A DNA stretch of 64,000 bases from Burhinus oedicnemus (GCA_008921705.1 VFFE01007215.1:196697-260696), one strand, 5' to 3'; numbered from the stretch's first letter, positions 38,007 to 51,462 are shown. The notes: a model not told the origin generated them from the letters alone. Program-made: numbers and translations.

Positions 38007-39957
38007 ATAGTCTTAAAGCCCTTGACATCAGAAGTTTCATAGGCCACCAAAAGTCAGAACTTTTGTAAAATCAGATCAGAAGTTTATCTTGTGAAGCTTG
38101 GAGGTAAAATAAAGCTTCAGCTGATATTGAGAAGAGTCTTATGAGTCAGGCTACTGCTGCTTCGGAGTGTCCAAACAGAGACACTTACAGAAACAAAGTC
38201 ATTCGGAATTATCAGTGTTTTTGGAAAATCCGAGACAGAAGATATTGGCTTTTATGCTCTGCAGAATCTGTGTTTTTCTCTTTGGTTTGTGTCACAGTGG
38301 CTTCGTACAGCTACTAAGTGCACTTGGAATAAATTGAAGAATGTTAGAGACTCCAAAATGGACTATGTCTTAGATACAGGATAGCATTATAATATGAAAG
38401 TCTGAGTGGTTGGCAGCTGAACACAGAAGTCCCAATGGGATGTGTGCCCTGTAGCCTAAGACAAGAGGTTACACTCGATATTTGCAGCTTACGTGCTATC
38501 CCACACAAAATCCCAGCAAGCTGCATTTTTTAACAAATAGTTTTATATGCCACATCCTCACCATTGATCACTCTGTCAGAGACTGCAAAAAGATTCCGTT
38601 AACTTGTTTAGACTGGTTTCCCCATTGCTAAATAGCATTTGCTATTTGATGTTTGGTCTTTGCAACTCTTACGGCTGAAGTGGTAGAATGCTTTTACATA
38701 AGTATTATTTAGTTTTCATTTTTTCTCAGTATGGAGGAAGGAAAACTGGGCACAGAAGAATTTAAGGAAATTAAATTTTCATTACCCCAAACTGGGCATA
38801 GTAAGCCACTGGATTCTGTCTGGAAAATTACTGATATTAAAAATTCTCTTCAAATTCCATTGGGAGGGGTGCTAAAACATTTATTAATGTGGATAATCTC
38901 TTTGTAGAAGAGCTGGTATCCAGTACCAGGTCCCCTCCCCTTCAGAACTGTGTGGGCTGCCTCCTCTGGTAAGCACACTCACATAATACCCCTGTGGCAA
39001 TGACAGTGGTTGCTTACACAGAAAATTAATACTAGGAAAGTATTTATGCGTTTGTCCTGCATTGAGTGTGATAAATGTTTTTCCCTTTCTGAAAAACAAA
39101 ACACTTGCATTTTCTGCTTTTGTTCTTCATCTCCTCCCATCTGTTTTGTTTCTCTTAGCTGGAAATGAGAATACCAGCTGACTCTCTGTGGATTGCCAGT
39201 GGTCTATGGAGAGTTTGAAGGCCTCTAAAATATCTTTGAAGCTCCTTTTTAAAAATAATTCTGTCCCAGTTCATGTGAAAAGCTGTATAATTCTTTCATC
39301 AAATCGTAATTGTTGCAGCGAAAGGACTAGACTTACTTTCTATCTTTGTCAATAGCGAGGGTTTTGTGGCTGTGTGGCCCACTGGACATCCAGCATTTTA
39401 CGTTTTTAACCATGGATAAAGACCCAAAGCATTTGTCTAAAATGCAAGCTTGATATGAGGGATATGAGGGAGATATAATGATCTCCTTTGCCCAAAGCAA
39501 AGACCCAGCATATCTTTTCGGATTGCAATAAAAACATAAACATTGCCTGAGAAGCTTCTGAACATGGATCTCGCAGAAAGGCAAATTCAGCCACAGTACA
39601 TTATTTAAATACCCTGTGCGTTATCTGAATTAGTGAGGAACCTTAAAGCTATGAGAACCCCAAGTTTTTCAGTAGAAACCCATGGTCTTTGGTACTTCTG
39701 AATGCAAAATCAGCACAGCCAGAAGGAGTGTAGACCACCCTAACTGAGGGCAAAGTTACAAAAAAATTCAACTGAGTATCACAGCAAATTAATCACAATT
39801 GCTTGGAAACTATAACAATGAGACATGAAACTTGTCAACTACTTTATGTTTAGTCACAGAAATTAAATCTGCTGGAAAACATGGAAATTCACAGGTTGTT
39901 GAGGTCATAGAAGAGAGCTAGAATTAAGACCTGTGAAATTTCACTGACACTGAGTGA

Positions 39958-40018
39958 TTAGAGCCAAGCCAATGTAAAGAATAGAATAAATTAGAGTTAA
40001 GCCAATGTAAAGAATACA
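39958..40018. repeat. 33-bp tandem duplication
   Basis: AAGCCAATGTAAAGAATA occurs twice with a 33-bp offset, the two units starting TTAGAG at 39958 and at 39991. Confidence 0.85.
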
Positions 40019-40045
40019 AGTTTTCTGGAGCTAAAGAATTTGTGC

Positions 40046-40087
40046 TTTTTTGGTTGGGGTTTTTTTTTGGGGGGGTGGGAGTCGGGG
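40046..40087 (+). repeat. T/G-rich tract ending in a G-quadruplex motif
   Basis: T and G runs alternate and end in seven G, T, three G, AGTC and four G at 40069-40087, which fits a short-loop quadruplex pattern. Confidence 0.7.
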
Positions 40088-41124
40088 TGTGTGACTGACA
40101 GATGTATTTAAAAGACCCGAGTAAGATGCTGCTTAGAGCAGTACATTTTTACACTCAAAGATGCTTGTGTTTTCAGGGTTTTTCACAGCCTTTATCATTT
40201 CTCAGTAATGGATTTTCATCAGTAGCTTGATTTGGCATGACTACTAATGTAAGGCACGACAACTTAACTGTATTTGGCTAAATAAACACTACAACCATTA
40301 CAGGGCTGTTACTACACAAATTGGAGGAAGGACCTGGCCCATAATGTAATCGAGTTATTATGAAAGTAATATGTCCCTTTTCCTTTCTATTAAAACCAGA
40401 AGTGGGAAGACAAGTTGGTATATGCCAACTTGGCCAAGGAATGACAACTTTTTCATTTTACATTAAAAAGTGTTTTTTAAATTTTTAGTTCTTAATAAAG
40501 AACACAGGGAAATATTCCTTCTTTTATTAGTTGCACCAAAGTAATGTTGGCAAGTGAAAAAATAATAAACTAAAATCTCTTCATGTGTTTCTTATTATAT
40601 CATCAGCTGGTGATGCAAAGGACGAGCCCGCAGCACTCGCCAGTCAGCCTGGCAATTACAAAACTCTCAACCAGGGAGGTGTCACTCGCTGGAAATGACA
40701 AAAGTATAAGTGTTCAGGATGAACACACGCCAGCTTATGGGACACATCCCAAGTTAATAGTGAGGTTGCTGTGACTGATATTCTAGCATGGCATGTCCAA
40801 AAAAACAGTTTTGTCTAGACTTGATGAAAAAAATGGGTGTTCGTGTACATTGTACATTAGTCGCTATGTGTTAATGTGCTCTAAATGTCTGGTGTAGGGC
40901 ACTATGATTTTGCTATTGGCTAATAAGACAGTATTCAAAACAAGGCTTTTCTGAAGTTTCATTTAATTTGGTTAATACATGTTTAAATACATTTCTTTTT
41001 CTAGGGTCGATTATTTAATCGGCACGCTTTGATTGTAACACTGTCTTTCACCAAAAGCTTCTAAGGAAACACAGCTACAATAAGATAAGAAGGAAGATCT
41101 TCACACAGGTAAAAAACTGTTTCA

Positions 41125-41540
41125 AAGTTAGGAAACAATGGATTGGAATAAAAGGTCACTTTTCATACTGAAGGAGTTTGTGCATGGAGTGCCACAGTAA
41201 CAAGTGCTTGAGCCTGAGCAGCACGGGCCCAGGCATGGGTTTCATAGATAATTCAGGGAACAAGTGAGCAGTAAGGCAACAAAGTTTGCTGATGATACTC
41301 AGTTATTTAAGCTAGTAAAGCTGCCTTCGAAAAACTAAAGGGTGTCACACAATACTAAGTGGTGGAGAAATAAATGGCAGCAAAAAATTCACATGCATGG
41401 AAAAATAGCAACCCTAACTTTATTTATAGAATGATAACTTTTGAGTTCACTATTCCCATTCAGGAATGAGATCCTGAGAGAAGTGTCAGTTCAGTGCTCA
41501 TTCATGGAGAATGAAGCAGGTAACTTTGTTCTTCCACTGT
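41125..41540 (+). mobile_element. Ancient CR1 relic (reverse transcriptase part)
   Basis: An eroded plus-strand CR1 is recognisable from TGGATTGGAATAAAAGGTCA, then GTGGAGTGCCACAG-like wording, GCAACAAAGTTTGCTGATGA, AAATGGCAGCAAAAAATTCA and ATTCAGGAATGAGATCCTGA. These lie in the order found in older CR1 ORF2 copies, across the catalytic motif and the region after it. The FADD codons survive (aspartates at 41291-41296), but the surrounding frame is broken by indels. The element belongs to the older CR1 layer, like the relic at 31.4 kb but in the opposite orientation. The ends are approximate. Confidence 0.75.
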
Positions 41541-44500
41541 GTGACGAAGACCGTGGTGTAGTCCCTTCTCAAACAGTGTGTGGGGCCCTGTGTGGTTCAG
41601 GGTGTGACTGTCTCCTGGCTGCTGGTTTCTGCCCTCCTGCCTGAGTTCAGAGCCCCGGCAGCAGAGTCAGCAGCATCAGGCAAGCGTGCACGAAGTGCCT
41701 GCTGCCGTGCAAAGTCTAGTGACTGAAGCTCGTAATGGCGGTGGGTTTAGGCTGAGACAGCAAACACTGTGATAAACAGGGTAGAGAACAGCATACTTTC
41801 TGGTGGGATGGATAATTCAAGGTTACAGGTGAAGTGACCAGGTAGGGATATTTTAAACTCCCAGAAACAGACTCCTTGGAGCTCATCTGGTCACATCCTT
41901 TGTTTCCAAAAGACCATAGGACTTAAACTACTAAACCACTCACGTATTTTTTAAATGGTCAGTATGTTGAAAGGTGAAGCCCCTTTCTTGAGAACATTTG
42001 GAACCGAGGCTTTTCTTTTATTGCATGTGAAAAACTCAAAGTTAATGAATATTTTGTTGTGTTTACATGGGAGTAGACAGTCTGCTGTGCTACACAGTTT
42101 TAATCACAAAAGCTTATTCCAAGGTGTTGAGTTATGTCCATATTCAGCTACAATTATGAGCACACCGCGTCAGAAAACCCAAGCTAGACAGTTAAGATAT
42201 AAGCATATAAAATACATAATGATCACTAACATAGACCCTGTTACTGCAGAAGTCAGCTTGTCAAAAATTTTCCCATATAAACGGGGAAATAAAGCAGGTA
42301 TTTTTTTGTGAATATTTACCTTCATATTACCCTCTGTGTACAAGAGAAACTATAACATGATGTATTTCTGCTTTCAGTGCAATATAAGTATATAAAAGTA
42401 ACCTACAGAATAGGTTTAATATTTACGTGCATTTGTACAAGTGTGTCTGTGTGTGTGTGTGCATGTGTGTATATCTCTGCATATGTTAACCATAACTATG
42501 AAGTGGTTTATTATCTTCCATAATATATGTATATATGTATAAATGTATATCTTCAGTATATTATGTCACATTAATTAGATGGAAAGTATCATAAAATTTA
42601 GTAACACTGACTCATATTCGTGGCTTAAACTATAAAAATCATATGTTTTTCATTTTCCTCAGATGTAGATTTTTTCAGAAGACAGAAAAACAAATTAATG
42701 TAACTTGAAAGATAAATGCAAAAATTCAGTTTTTTGTGTTTTTCTATTTGATTTGAGGTACTATCAGAGAAAAAGTCAGTATTAGGCTAAATATTTTCTG
42801 TTCCAAAAGAAAAATGGACACATTTGTTGCTTAGATCCTAAGGTAAGGATCTATAATATAAAAAGTGCCTAACTTCCAGATTAGAGAAATACCAGCTTGT
42901 TTTATGCAATCATCACATGCCTTTAAGTTTTAATAATGGCTGCAGCAATTCTCATGTGAGTTATATGTAAATTGCTGATATTCCCCTGCACACCACTCTC
43001 CCTAAATCTGATGTCTGTTGTCTGAGACCTCAAGACGTTTTGTTCTTTAGAAATCAGGATGGCCGTGGTGGCCAGCTGTCACACAGAACTCCCCCCTTCC
43101 CCTACCCCTATCAGTATAAGGGCAGGAAGAAGTGTCATCTTAACTGCCTTTTTGTTTACAAGGAGCCAGAGATTTGTGCTAAGATTTAAAAATATGAGAC
43201 AGAAGGCATTGAAAATGAAGGAGAAAACATCCAGAACTTAAAGGACTCAAAAATTCTGCTTGACCCTTAAGCTTGAGAACTTTTGGATGCTAAAAGATAA
43301 GGGATATGTTTTGTTGTTCAGAGCACTAGCTTAAAACTTCAACCCTGTTACTAGCATGGGTTTTGGAAGGACTCTCCCATGTGGTACACAGCCATCCTCT
43401 CTTTTCTGACCATGACCAGCAAACCCATCTTTTTTCCTCCAGTGATGGTGGTTGACTGTGGTGTTGCACAGCAGCCATGAGGCCTCCTTTTCTGGTTTCA
43501 AAACCACAAAAGCCCAAATGTTAAAGACATTTTGAGACTTGAGTTGACCGTTTCTTTTGAATTTTCACTCTTCTTCACTTCCCATGTCTGATCAGGATTG
43601 GAAATGGAAGCATTGAAAGACTATACTTATGTATTATTTATTGAGCACTGACACTCCGCTTGGAGTTTAACGACCCAGTGAAATACCACACTAAAGACTA
43701 CTTTTACGGTATTTCAACCCAACCAGAAAGAGAAATTACTGGAAGTTTCACAAGAATACCCTGTTTTTGCAAGACTTCCAGGCTAGTTCTGAAGATCAAA
43801 GATGGTCAGGCAGTCTGGATGAAACCCAAATGAATGTTCAAATATTGGGTCCTTAGCCAAACCTAAGTGAACCTCTGAATTGTAAGGTTTGTTCTCTCTT
43901 CTGTCCTTCAGTGTTGATAACATTCAGGTTAAGCCTGCCTGATTCAACATGGAGTTTCTGTTTGACGCATAGATAATGTTTTGGGTCCTCTGTGTATGCT
44001 TTTTATGGTTTGCTAACAGGCTTTCAGATATCGGTTTTAAATTATTTGGTGTGAAATCTAGTGGCTCACAGTCATATACAGAGCTAATTCATAGCCAAGT
44101 CAATGTGAGCTGTTCCTACAGCAGATATTAGAAAGAATAATCTCACTGTTCTGTTATAGGAAAGAAAAGGTCAATGTTAACACACTGTGAGCAAGGCTCA
44201 TGTGTTGTACCTTATATCTTAGAGTTGGTGTACTAATCCACACCAAGGAAGTGATAAAAGCCTTTTTGTTTGGGTTTTTTTTTAAGCTGTCACTCACTTA
44301 CTGTGGAGTAAGTGTTTGCAGAGAGTGATCATGGTATTTCAACTCAGTCTAATTTTATGCCCAAGCTTGTCTGATTAGCTGCACCCACATTTTTGTTGTA
44401 AACATAATAAAGTAAGTACAAAGTAAAAAAATACATATAAAAGTAATTTTAAAATACGTAAAGTCTTCCTCATGTGAAATGCCACACTGACCATCACTTT

Positions 44501-44600
44501 TCCAGCCCTTGTGAATTGCTGCCCTTGGCTCATTGGTTCATAGCAGAATTTTCCATGTTGCTTCTCTCGTGGACCAGCATTTCCATGATCCTTCAGAGCT
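41541..44600. other. Unique non-coding sequence with a TG repeat
   Basis: No gene is called. A 118-codon open frame at 41955-42311 has no recognisable domain. The TG and TA-type low-complexity tracts at 42.44-42.55 kb are listed separately. Confidence 0.45.
42441..42470 (+). repeat. (TG)n dinucleotide microsatellite, interrupted
   Basis: About 14 GT units with a CT and a CA interruption. An AT-rich TATGTATA tract follows at 42522-42550. Confidence 0.9.
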
Positions 44601-44627
44601 GTCATCCATGTCACCCCTGTCATCCCT
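44601..44627 (+). repeat. Three tandem 9-bp units
   Basis: GTCATCCAT, GTCACCCCT and GTCATCCCT follow directly. It is a short degenerate minisatellite. Confidence 0.75.
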
Positions 44628-44699
44628 TCAGGGCTGCCATCACATGCCTTGCCACATAAGAAAATCATGGTTAACAGCTTTGAAGACCATGTTGTCTAC

Positions 44700-44870
44700 A
44701 TGTGTATTGGTACAGCTGGGTCACACAGGGAGCAGGATACATGACAGGATACTCTTCTGCTGTTAGCTTTGTGACTTGGAACAGGCCTGCTGGTTTTGCA
44801 CAGCACCATTTCTCCATTTGTGAAGAGCGGGTAAATACACTTCCTAGGTCAAAATATTTTGAAGCCTATA
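44700..44870 (+). mobile_element. MIR-like CORE-SINE relic
   Basis: The words TTTGTGACTTGGAACAGGC, CAGCACCATTTCTCCATTTG and GGGTAAATACACTTCCTAGG follow the MIR core order (tgtgacctt, cagtttccccatctg, gggataatacacttccta). The ends are approximate and the call is by eye. Confidence 0.65.
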
Positions 44871-47800
44871 TCGGCAAAGAGCTCTAGAAAAGCTGCATAT
44901 TATTGTTCTGCTTTACTATACGAAAAGCTAAAAAATACCACTAACTAGTCTGATGTGGCAGCAACAAACTTACAGAGAAAGAATCATCCTGGTTAGAAAA
45001 AAGTGAGATCTGGGTTCCTGACTTCAGAGACTAACTTCAGGGAAGGAGAAAGTTTTGAATTCTTAATACTGGCTGGTTTATGATATTCATGAAAGTGAAG
45101 TCAAAGACTTAAAAATATGTGGACTGTGCTGTTAATGATGTACTGGAAATCTACAGCTATAACTCCAGCTTTAATGAAAACGAAGCGTTGGGCCTAGCTG
45201 CACATATATGTTACATACTATGCAATAAAAACTTGCTCTTGCATAAAATCAATATTTAGTGGTCAAATTTCCCTCGTTTCCCACTAATAATGGATGGAGT
45301 CATATGGTTCAGTTGTAAATCCACCAGCTGGAAGTAATGAGATGAACTGTCCATAGCAATATGAAAGATATACATGCCTATTCAAAGTCAGCCCATCTGT
45401 GGAGATCCATGGAGAAGGATAGTAGGGAATTTTATATAGACATACAGTAAAACAGTCTCTCGTGATACTGTAGGAGCTGTGGGGGCCTAATCTTTACATT
45501 TGACTATTAAATTAGGAAGGGCAAAGCCTACACAATACCAATGGTATTAGTCATGTCTGGAGGGGCATCCAATACCAGATGTCACTTTTCTGATCTTTCA
45601 TGCTCAGCACTTACAGATTTTGGCACGTCGGAGTTCGCATCTGAATACAATTTAAATTATAACAATACAATCAGCATGTCTAACTATTTTTGCCTTTGTC
45701 TCTGCTATTTTGGGAGCTATGGTGAGTCTCTGTTGTTTAAACTAAAAGCCTTCCTTGTTCCCTGTCTCTAGCCTCATGAGGTAATGCTGGGGGATGTCAG
45801 ACAGTGGTGTTAAGGAACTGTTGTTTGACAAGTGCTACTGGTTTTAAACTGAATTGCTTGTTTATTGACTGCACTATTATTCATCTGTTAGCATAGCATA
45901 CAAAAAATAATGTTGACAGTAAAATAGTAGCTTTTGTTGGTAGAAACTATTTGACTTAAGTGAACGTCTTGCTGTTTGAATGTGAATGTAGTGCTGTACA
46001 GTATAACGGGAAAGGTTTGTTTATTTATTTAACAGACACACAAAAGCTTACCGCCTTCATGATCAGACAAAAGGAAATATATGTAGGGAATTGTGTGTGG
46101 AGGAGCATAGCCTGCTTTCTGACTTGTTATAAGATAAAGTCATCTCCCTTTATGCAGATTATTCATGTTTATTTATGACATTCTTTGAAAGGAAAGACAC
46201 CCGAATGCCTCAGGGCAATGGCCCAAAGTAAATAACTTGTCATAATATACCTTGCAAATGATAATGTAAACCACAGGAAACCCAGGGAGGAGATGCACAT
46301 ACATTCCAAAGCTGGGAAGTTATTGAATGTTTAGGCTTAAGGAGCAGATAGTTTTGATTTGGGATATTTCCCTTGTTTCTGGATGTTAGATGAATTACTC
46401 TGCTTGAGTGAGATCCATTGTACTGTGTTTATTCTTTTCCGCTTTTGTCCACCAATCACTATGATGTCTGCTCCTTTCCCAAAGATGTTCTGTGTAATAA
46501 ATATGTTACGTCTGACAAGGAATGGATGGTAATGCAGCATCAATGCCCTCTGGGGTTAGTGAGTGCTCTGGTTATTTTTGTGTCTCTGTAAGCTCACCAT
46601 CCAGGCATTTGTATAGACGAAATCTTGACTCAAGTTCAATGCAGAGGATTTTCCACTAGGGGAGCTGGTAGCCTGGGTTTGAGCAGTGACACCAGGAGCC
46701 GCATCTTTGCATTTCTTGTTGCATTCAGGCTTGTTGCTTTCTATTCAGTGTTTGGCCCAAAAGATGAATCAATAAGGGAGTGCATATGAGATAAATTCTT
46801 TCAGTGTTTTGTTATGGATTATGTATATAAAGAAACTCTGAACTTAGGTAGAGGCAAGATTGCTTACCTGCCACATAAGGTGCTCTACAGTAAGACTACG
46901 AGTGGGAACCTCAGAGCCTGTTTACTATGCTTTCGTATCCCAGTCTTATAGCTGGATGACTTTGTTAAAAGCTTGAATCTTGAGCCAGCTGTAGGCAAAT
47001 CAGTTGTAGCCAATTTGGCTACCTCTGTGCTAGTAGATTAAACAGTGCCAGAATACTGGCACGTGATCACTTCTACTGTTAATTTGTTATCCTGCTTTTT
47101 AGCCCAGTTTTGGCCTGTGCCAAAACCCACTTTTCCAAACAGTTCCCAGATACAGTTCAGGAGTCAGCAGGACTGAGGAAGAGACTGCTACCAATAGGAA
47201 GTTTGGATGCAAAGCACTTTGCTATAACAGCTGGGCAGAGAATGGTCCCCAGACTGTTTTATTTAGTAGGGAGATAGATGTAGTTCTTGAGCAGAGCACT
47301 GGGCAATTAATATCTATTACATAAAACACACGGTATTTTTTTTTCCTCTTGAGAATTTTCAACCAGGTATTGCTAGAACCGTTTCCTTTTCTGAGCCACA
47401 AACTTCAGGAATTATTTTTTGAATATATTTTCAAATATATTCAAAGAGTTATGGCCATTACCGTTTTCCCTTCAGAAACAAATGAACCCAAAATTTAGTT
47501 GTGTTTCTAACTTGTCTTTTGATAATTATTTTCACATATAATGTATCTTTTTCTTAGAAAAGGATGATGATCCTCTGTGCCTGGGTTGATTCACCTTAGC
47601 ATTAGGAACCTCTAAAAGGCATTTCAACCTATCTAACCTCTGAATTATCCCCTAGATGTGCTCCTCCCTCTCTACCAGGGGGAACCCAGGGAAACAATGA
47701 TGCAAGATTAGATTTTGATATTATACAGGCAGAGCTTAATTTTGTTGTTGTTGCCTTTCACTGAAGCAGTTAGCACAATAGGAACCTGAGCTTTCCTGGA

Positions 47801-50800
47801 ATTTGTGGTCATTTCTGTCATACAAATTGTTAATAATATTTTTCCTGAAATATTTACATGAATATTCTCGGCTGCTTTTTTTTTCCATCTTGTCGACTTA
47901 CACTGCAAGTTCTTGGACCTAGCTGGACCTGGCTATGCAGTGTCACCTTCTTGTATAAGGAGCCTAATATACGGAGAGACTAACCTCTTGTCCTCATTCT
48001 CTATTCATGTATCATATCCAAGCCTCTAGCATTGCGTTATCTCTACAACCCAAAGGTTGCGATCCTATGTGTAAAATAAGCATCACAATGAAGATTTACC
48101 TAGGTTTTTCTTCTTTTCTTGAGTATTGCCAGTAATGAAATATGAAATGAAGCACCCGCAACAGAGTTCTTCAACAAAACAAAATAGTATGTTTTTTAAA
48201 GGAAACAACAGTGGCTGATAAAATGATTTGCTGATAAAGTGACTTGCAATACAATCATATCAGGAAAACAACGACACAGTTGTTTCTGACCTGCTACAAA
48301 GACCAGAGGAGTCTGCATCTGGCATTCTGATTCAGCCCCCCTTCTGAATGTAGTACAACAGTAAGCCATAACAGTAAGAAAATCTTGCAAGATTGCCCTG
48401 AAGTGAACTAATTTCAAATATGTCAACCTACCTCTACGGGGTTTTTTTTGGTTTTTGGACTAAAAAGAAATTACCTCCCACAGTTCTGAGAATTAGAAGC
48501 CAGGATAGATTTCTTCCAGTGCGCTGGGCAGTTTTTTCCCCCTTCCCTAAAGAGGTAGGATTATGTAACCTAATAAATCGGTCTCATTACAGACCCACTG
48601 ACAGACAGACATACAGGTTGTTGCCAATGGGCATGTGTGCCGAAGGCGAGCATGCCGAGGGGGTAGTGGAAGTGAGCAGTGGATGCAGCACTCAGAAACT
48701 GTCTGCCTGAAGGAGGTCATGCCTGTTGCATAAAGCAGGGGGAGATAAGGATGTCAACAGCACGGAGGGTGACATCCATCAATCAACTTCTTCATTATAG
48801 CAAGAATGAACACTGTGGGTCCTTGGGAGGAAGAAGGAACTAGTGATCCCTCGTCTCACAGGTGGCAACTCTAAAGAGGCTAACCTTTCACATTTCCAGG
48901 GGCAGGCAGGATGAAGAATGTGGTTTTAATGAATTACGCATAACCACACACATACACAGAGACCTACACAATATCCTACTTTCATATATATTTCCCCTTC
49001 AGGATAAAATAATTAAATTGAAAACTCTCATTATTTATTTTTAAAAACTATAAAAGTGTATCTTACCAGAAAGCAAACTTCCAGTCTCTCATCAAGAAAA
49101 TAATTCTGTGTAATAAAAAGCAAAGAATTATTTTCTCCATTTCTGTTTTGATTCCAGAGGATAGAAGAATCCACCTAGAAAAGGGAAATATGCCAGAAGG
49201 TAACAGGAGTTAATGAACACTCATAGCATTTTTACTCATCTGAACTAAGATGATTAATTAAATCTCAAGCTCCAGGGACTAAAGTATGAAAGAATCTAGT
49301 CCTTCTGCACATTCAAACAAATGCCAGAGTACACAGGGGAAGGTTTTGCATTCCCACTGAAATAGTTCTAACTACCAGAGGTAGAATACAGACTACATTT
49401 GTAAAGGGAAGACAGAGCACAAAACATTGAAAAGGCATCTTTAGGCTCTCCAAAGGTAACCAAGAGAATACAAACAATAGAGCAGGAAGTCTCTGGAAGG
49501 TTTTTAGTCATTCATATCACAATGCAAAGGGAAGAAAAAGCCTGAGATCAGGACCATCCATGCTGTCATGTAGCCTGCCTACCTACAGGCATGTAAGTCT
49601 AACTTGGCTGGCTAATAAATCTCTGTTACTTCAGCACACAGCAACTAGAAGCAAGTGCTTCCAGAGGACAAGGACTCACTGAATCTCTCTTTCTCTCACC
49701 AATCTTAGGAGACCAAAGCTAGAAGGGTGACTTAGATCCTAACCAATTCCTAAATTCAGAGAGGGATCTAAATCTCCATCTGTTTCTCTTCCTTGATCAT
49801 ACAGGGAGCCTAGAATACCCTTCAGTACTTACAGAGAACAGAGGTAAAGACAAGCTCAGGTGAACCGGACCATACGGGTCACAGCATAAGCTTTGGAGTT
49901 AGCACTTAGCTGGTAAGGTATTGCTGAGTTGATTTTACAGGGACTGCTGCTCTGTAATGCTTCAGGGTTTACGAGATCAAATCTGCAGTAATTACTCTCA
50001 CTAAACATTCACTGATGTCAACTTTCTCCTTCATGGGGAAATTGGGATTTGGCCTTGCCTGCAAACTATCTCCCTAAGGTCCCAAAGTAGCCAAACAAAG
50101 GAAAAATATGTTTGTAGGATGAGGAGGACTTTTTTCACTCGCTTCTCAAATGATAGCCATGTTTTGGCAGTTGTAATGAAGCCAATGAGGAAAAACATTA
50201 CTGAGAAAGAGGTCTCTCTAACAGGGAGCACAGTTTCTTGTGTATCATTATTATCTCAATGTTCACCTCAGAGTGTGTGCAATAGATTAGGTTCACCTTT
50301 CTTCCTCCAAAAGCATCAGCAATCAATCAGGTTAGAATTGAGAAAGAGCTAACAGACCCTTTATTTTTGTAGATCATTAAAAGTGACCCAAGGGACCAAT
50401 TTTCTGTACTTTTGCTCAGTTTCCTTCTGATTCCAGTCATTAAGATTGAGATACACATAGTTGCATAGGGAGACAATGAACAAAATTCTCCTCTTGCTCA
50501 TGCCAATGGATTCTGTTAAAGTTGAACTGCAATAAATGAGAGGAACATTGGCCTGACTTTCTCTCGACAGCTTTAACTCAAGCACACATGAAACTAAATT
50601 CCTTTCTCAGTGAAAGGTACCTCAAATGAAACCTGAAGTGACTGAATTAAATTGCATTATAGCCCTGCAAAGATCAGGAGGTCAAATTCAAATCTGGTGC
50701 AAGCAGTGGTAATGAAGTTGCCCACACACAGGCTGTCTATTCTTTGTCTCAGGGCTCTATCTAAACTCAAGTATATCATTAATAAGTAGTATGAGCTTTT

Positions 50801-51404
50801 TTATATCAGTGATGCTGAACTATATTTTAACCCAGTAACTGAACTGAAGTACTAGGAAATGACCTGGCGGTTTGCCTGCAAGACTGTATGTAAGAAATAT
50901 TGTGCCAATGCTGATGAAATGTAAATTTGTGTGACTTAAATAGGCAATAGTTTTATATGGGTACTTTTCACTGGTAAAGGAGCAACAGGAGAAAATACAT
51001 CAGCTGGTTTGCCAAATGGGTAAGAATTCTTTCCCAGCCATGCAGGTTACCATACAGTAGAGTCCATATGTGAAGAGATCTGTCTGCACATGGCAGTTTG
51101 CAAAGTCTATTTATTTAAACAAACCTCAGGTTAATAAATCCCACTCTGCATGCTGAATACTGTAACATTAGTGAGCCCTGAAATGATCTGTAGACTTGGC
51201 CATTTGGATGAATGCACTGGTCATGAGTAAGATCTGATGATATATTGCTCTGCTCCTATGCAATTTGTTATACAAGAAGCTTCTGAAGTAGCATGCCATG
51301 CTAAGGCTGGTACCAGGGATGGGGAGAGAAGTTTGCAAAAATTTTCAGGCCTTAATTATGTATCCCTAATGACAGAAACACAAAATATCTTCTCTGTCAA
51401 AAAG
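44871..51404. other. Unique AT-rich non-coding sequence
   Basis: No gene is called across 6.5 kb. Inverted repeats at 47107-47126 and 47418-47445 and a T/G tract at 48438-48458 are the only structured elements noticed. Fragments near 50.69 kb resemble an old sauropsid repeat, too weakly to name. Confidence 0.45.
47418..47445. repeat. Perfect 11-bp inverted repeat, 6-nt loop
   Basis: TTTGAATATAT and ATATATTCAAA flank TTTCAA. All stem pairs but three are A-T, so any hairpin would be weak. A second, 8-bp inverted repeat (GTTTTGGC, CTGT, GCCAAAAC) lies at 47107-47126. Confidence 0.85.
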
Positions 51405-51462
51405 CTAGGCTTTTCTTTTTTTCTTTTTCTTCTCTTTTCTTTTTCCCTTTCCTTTTTTTTAG
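51405..51462 (+). repeat. Polypyrimidine tract
   Basis: Nearly 60 bases of T and C with hardly any purine. It lies about 150 bp upstream of the GGGAA polypurine repeat. Confidence 0.85.

Larger units (their letters stand above)
34081..41124. other. Unique AT-rich non-coding sequence
   Basis: No gene is called. A 136-codon minus-strand frame (37272-37682) is the longest here but has no recognisable domain. Some wording at 36.7-37.0 kb is faintly CR1-like but too weak to annotate. Small repeats at 37973, 39958 and 40046-40087 are listed separately where useful. Confidence 0.45.
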
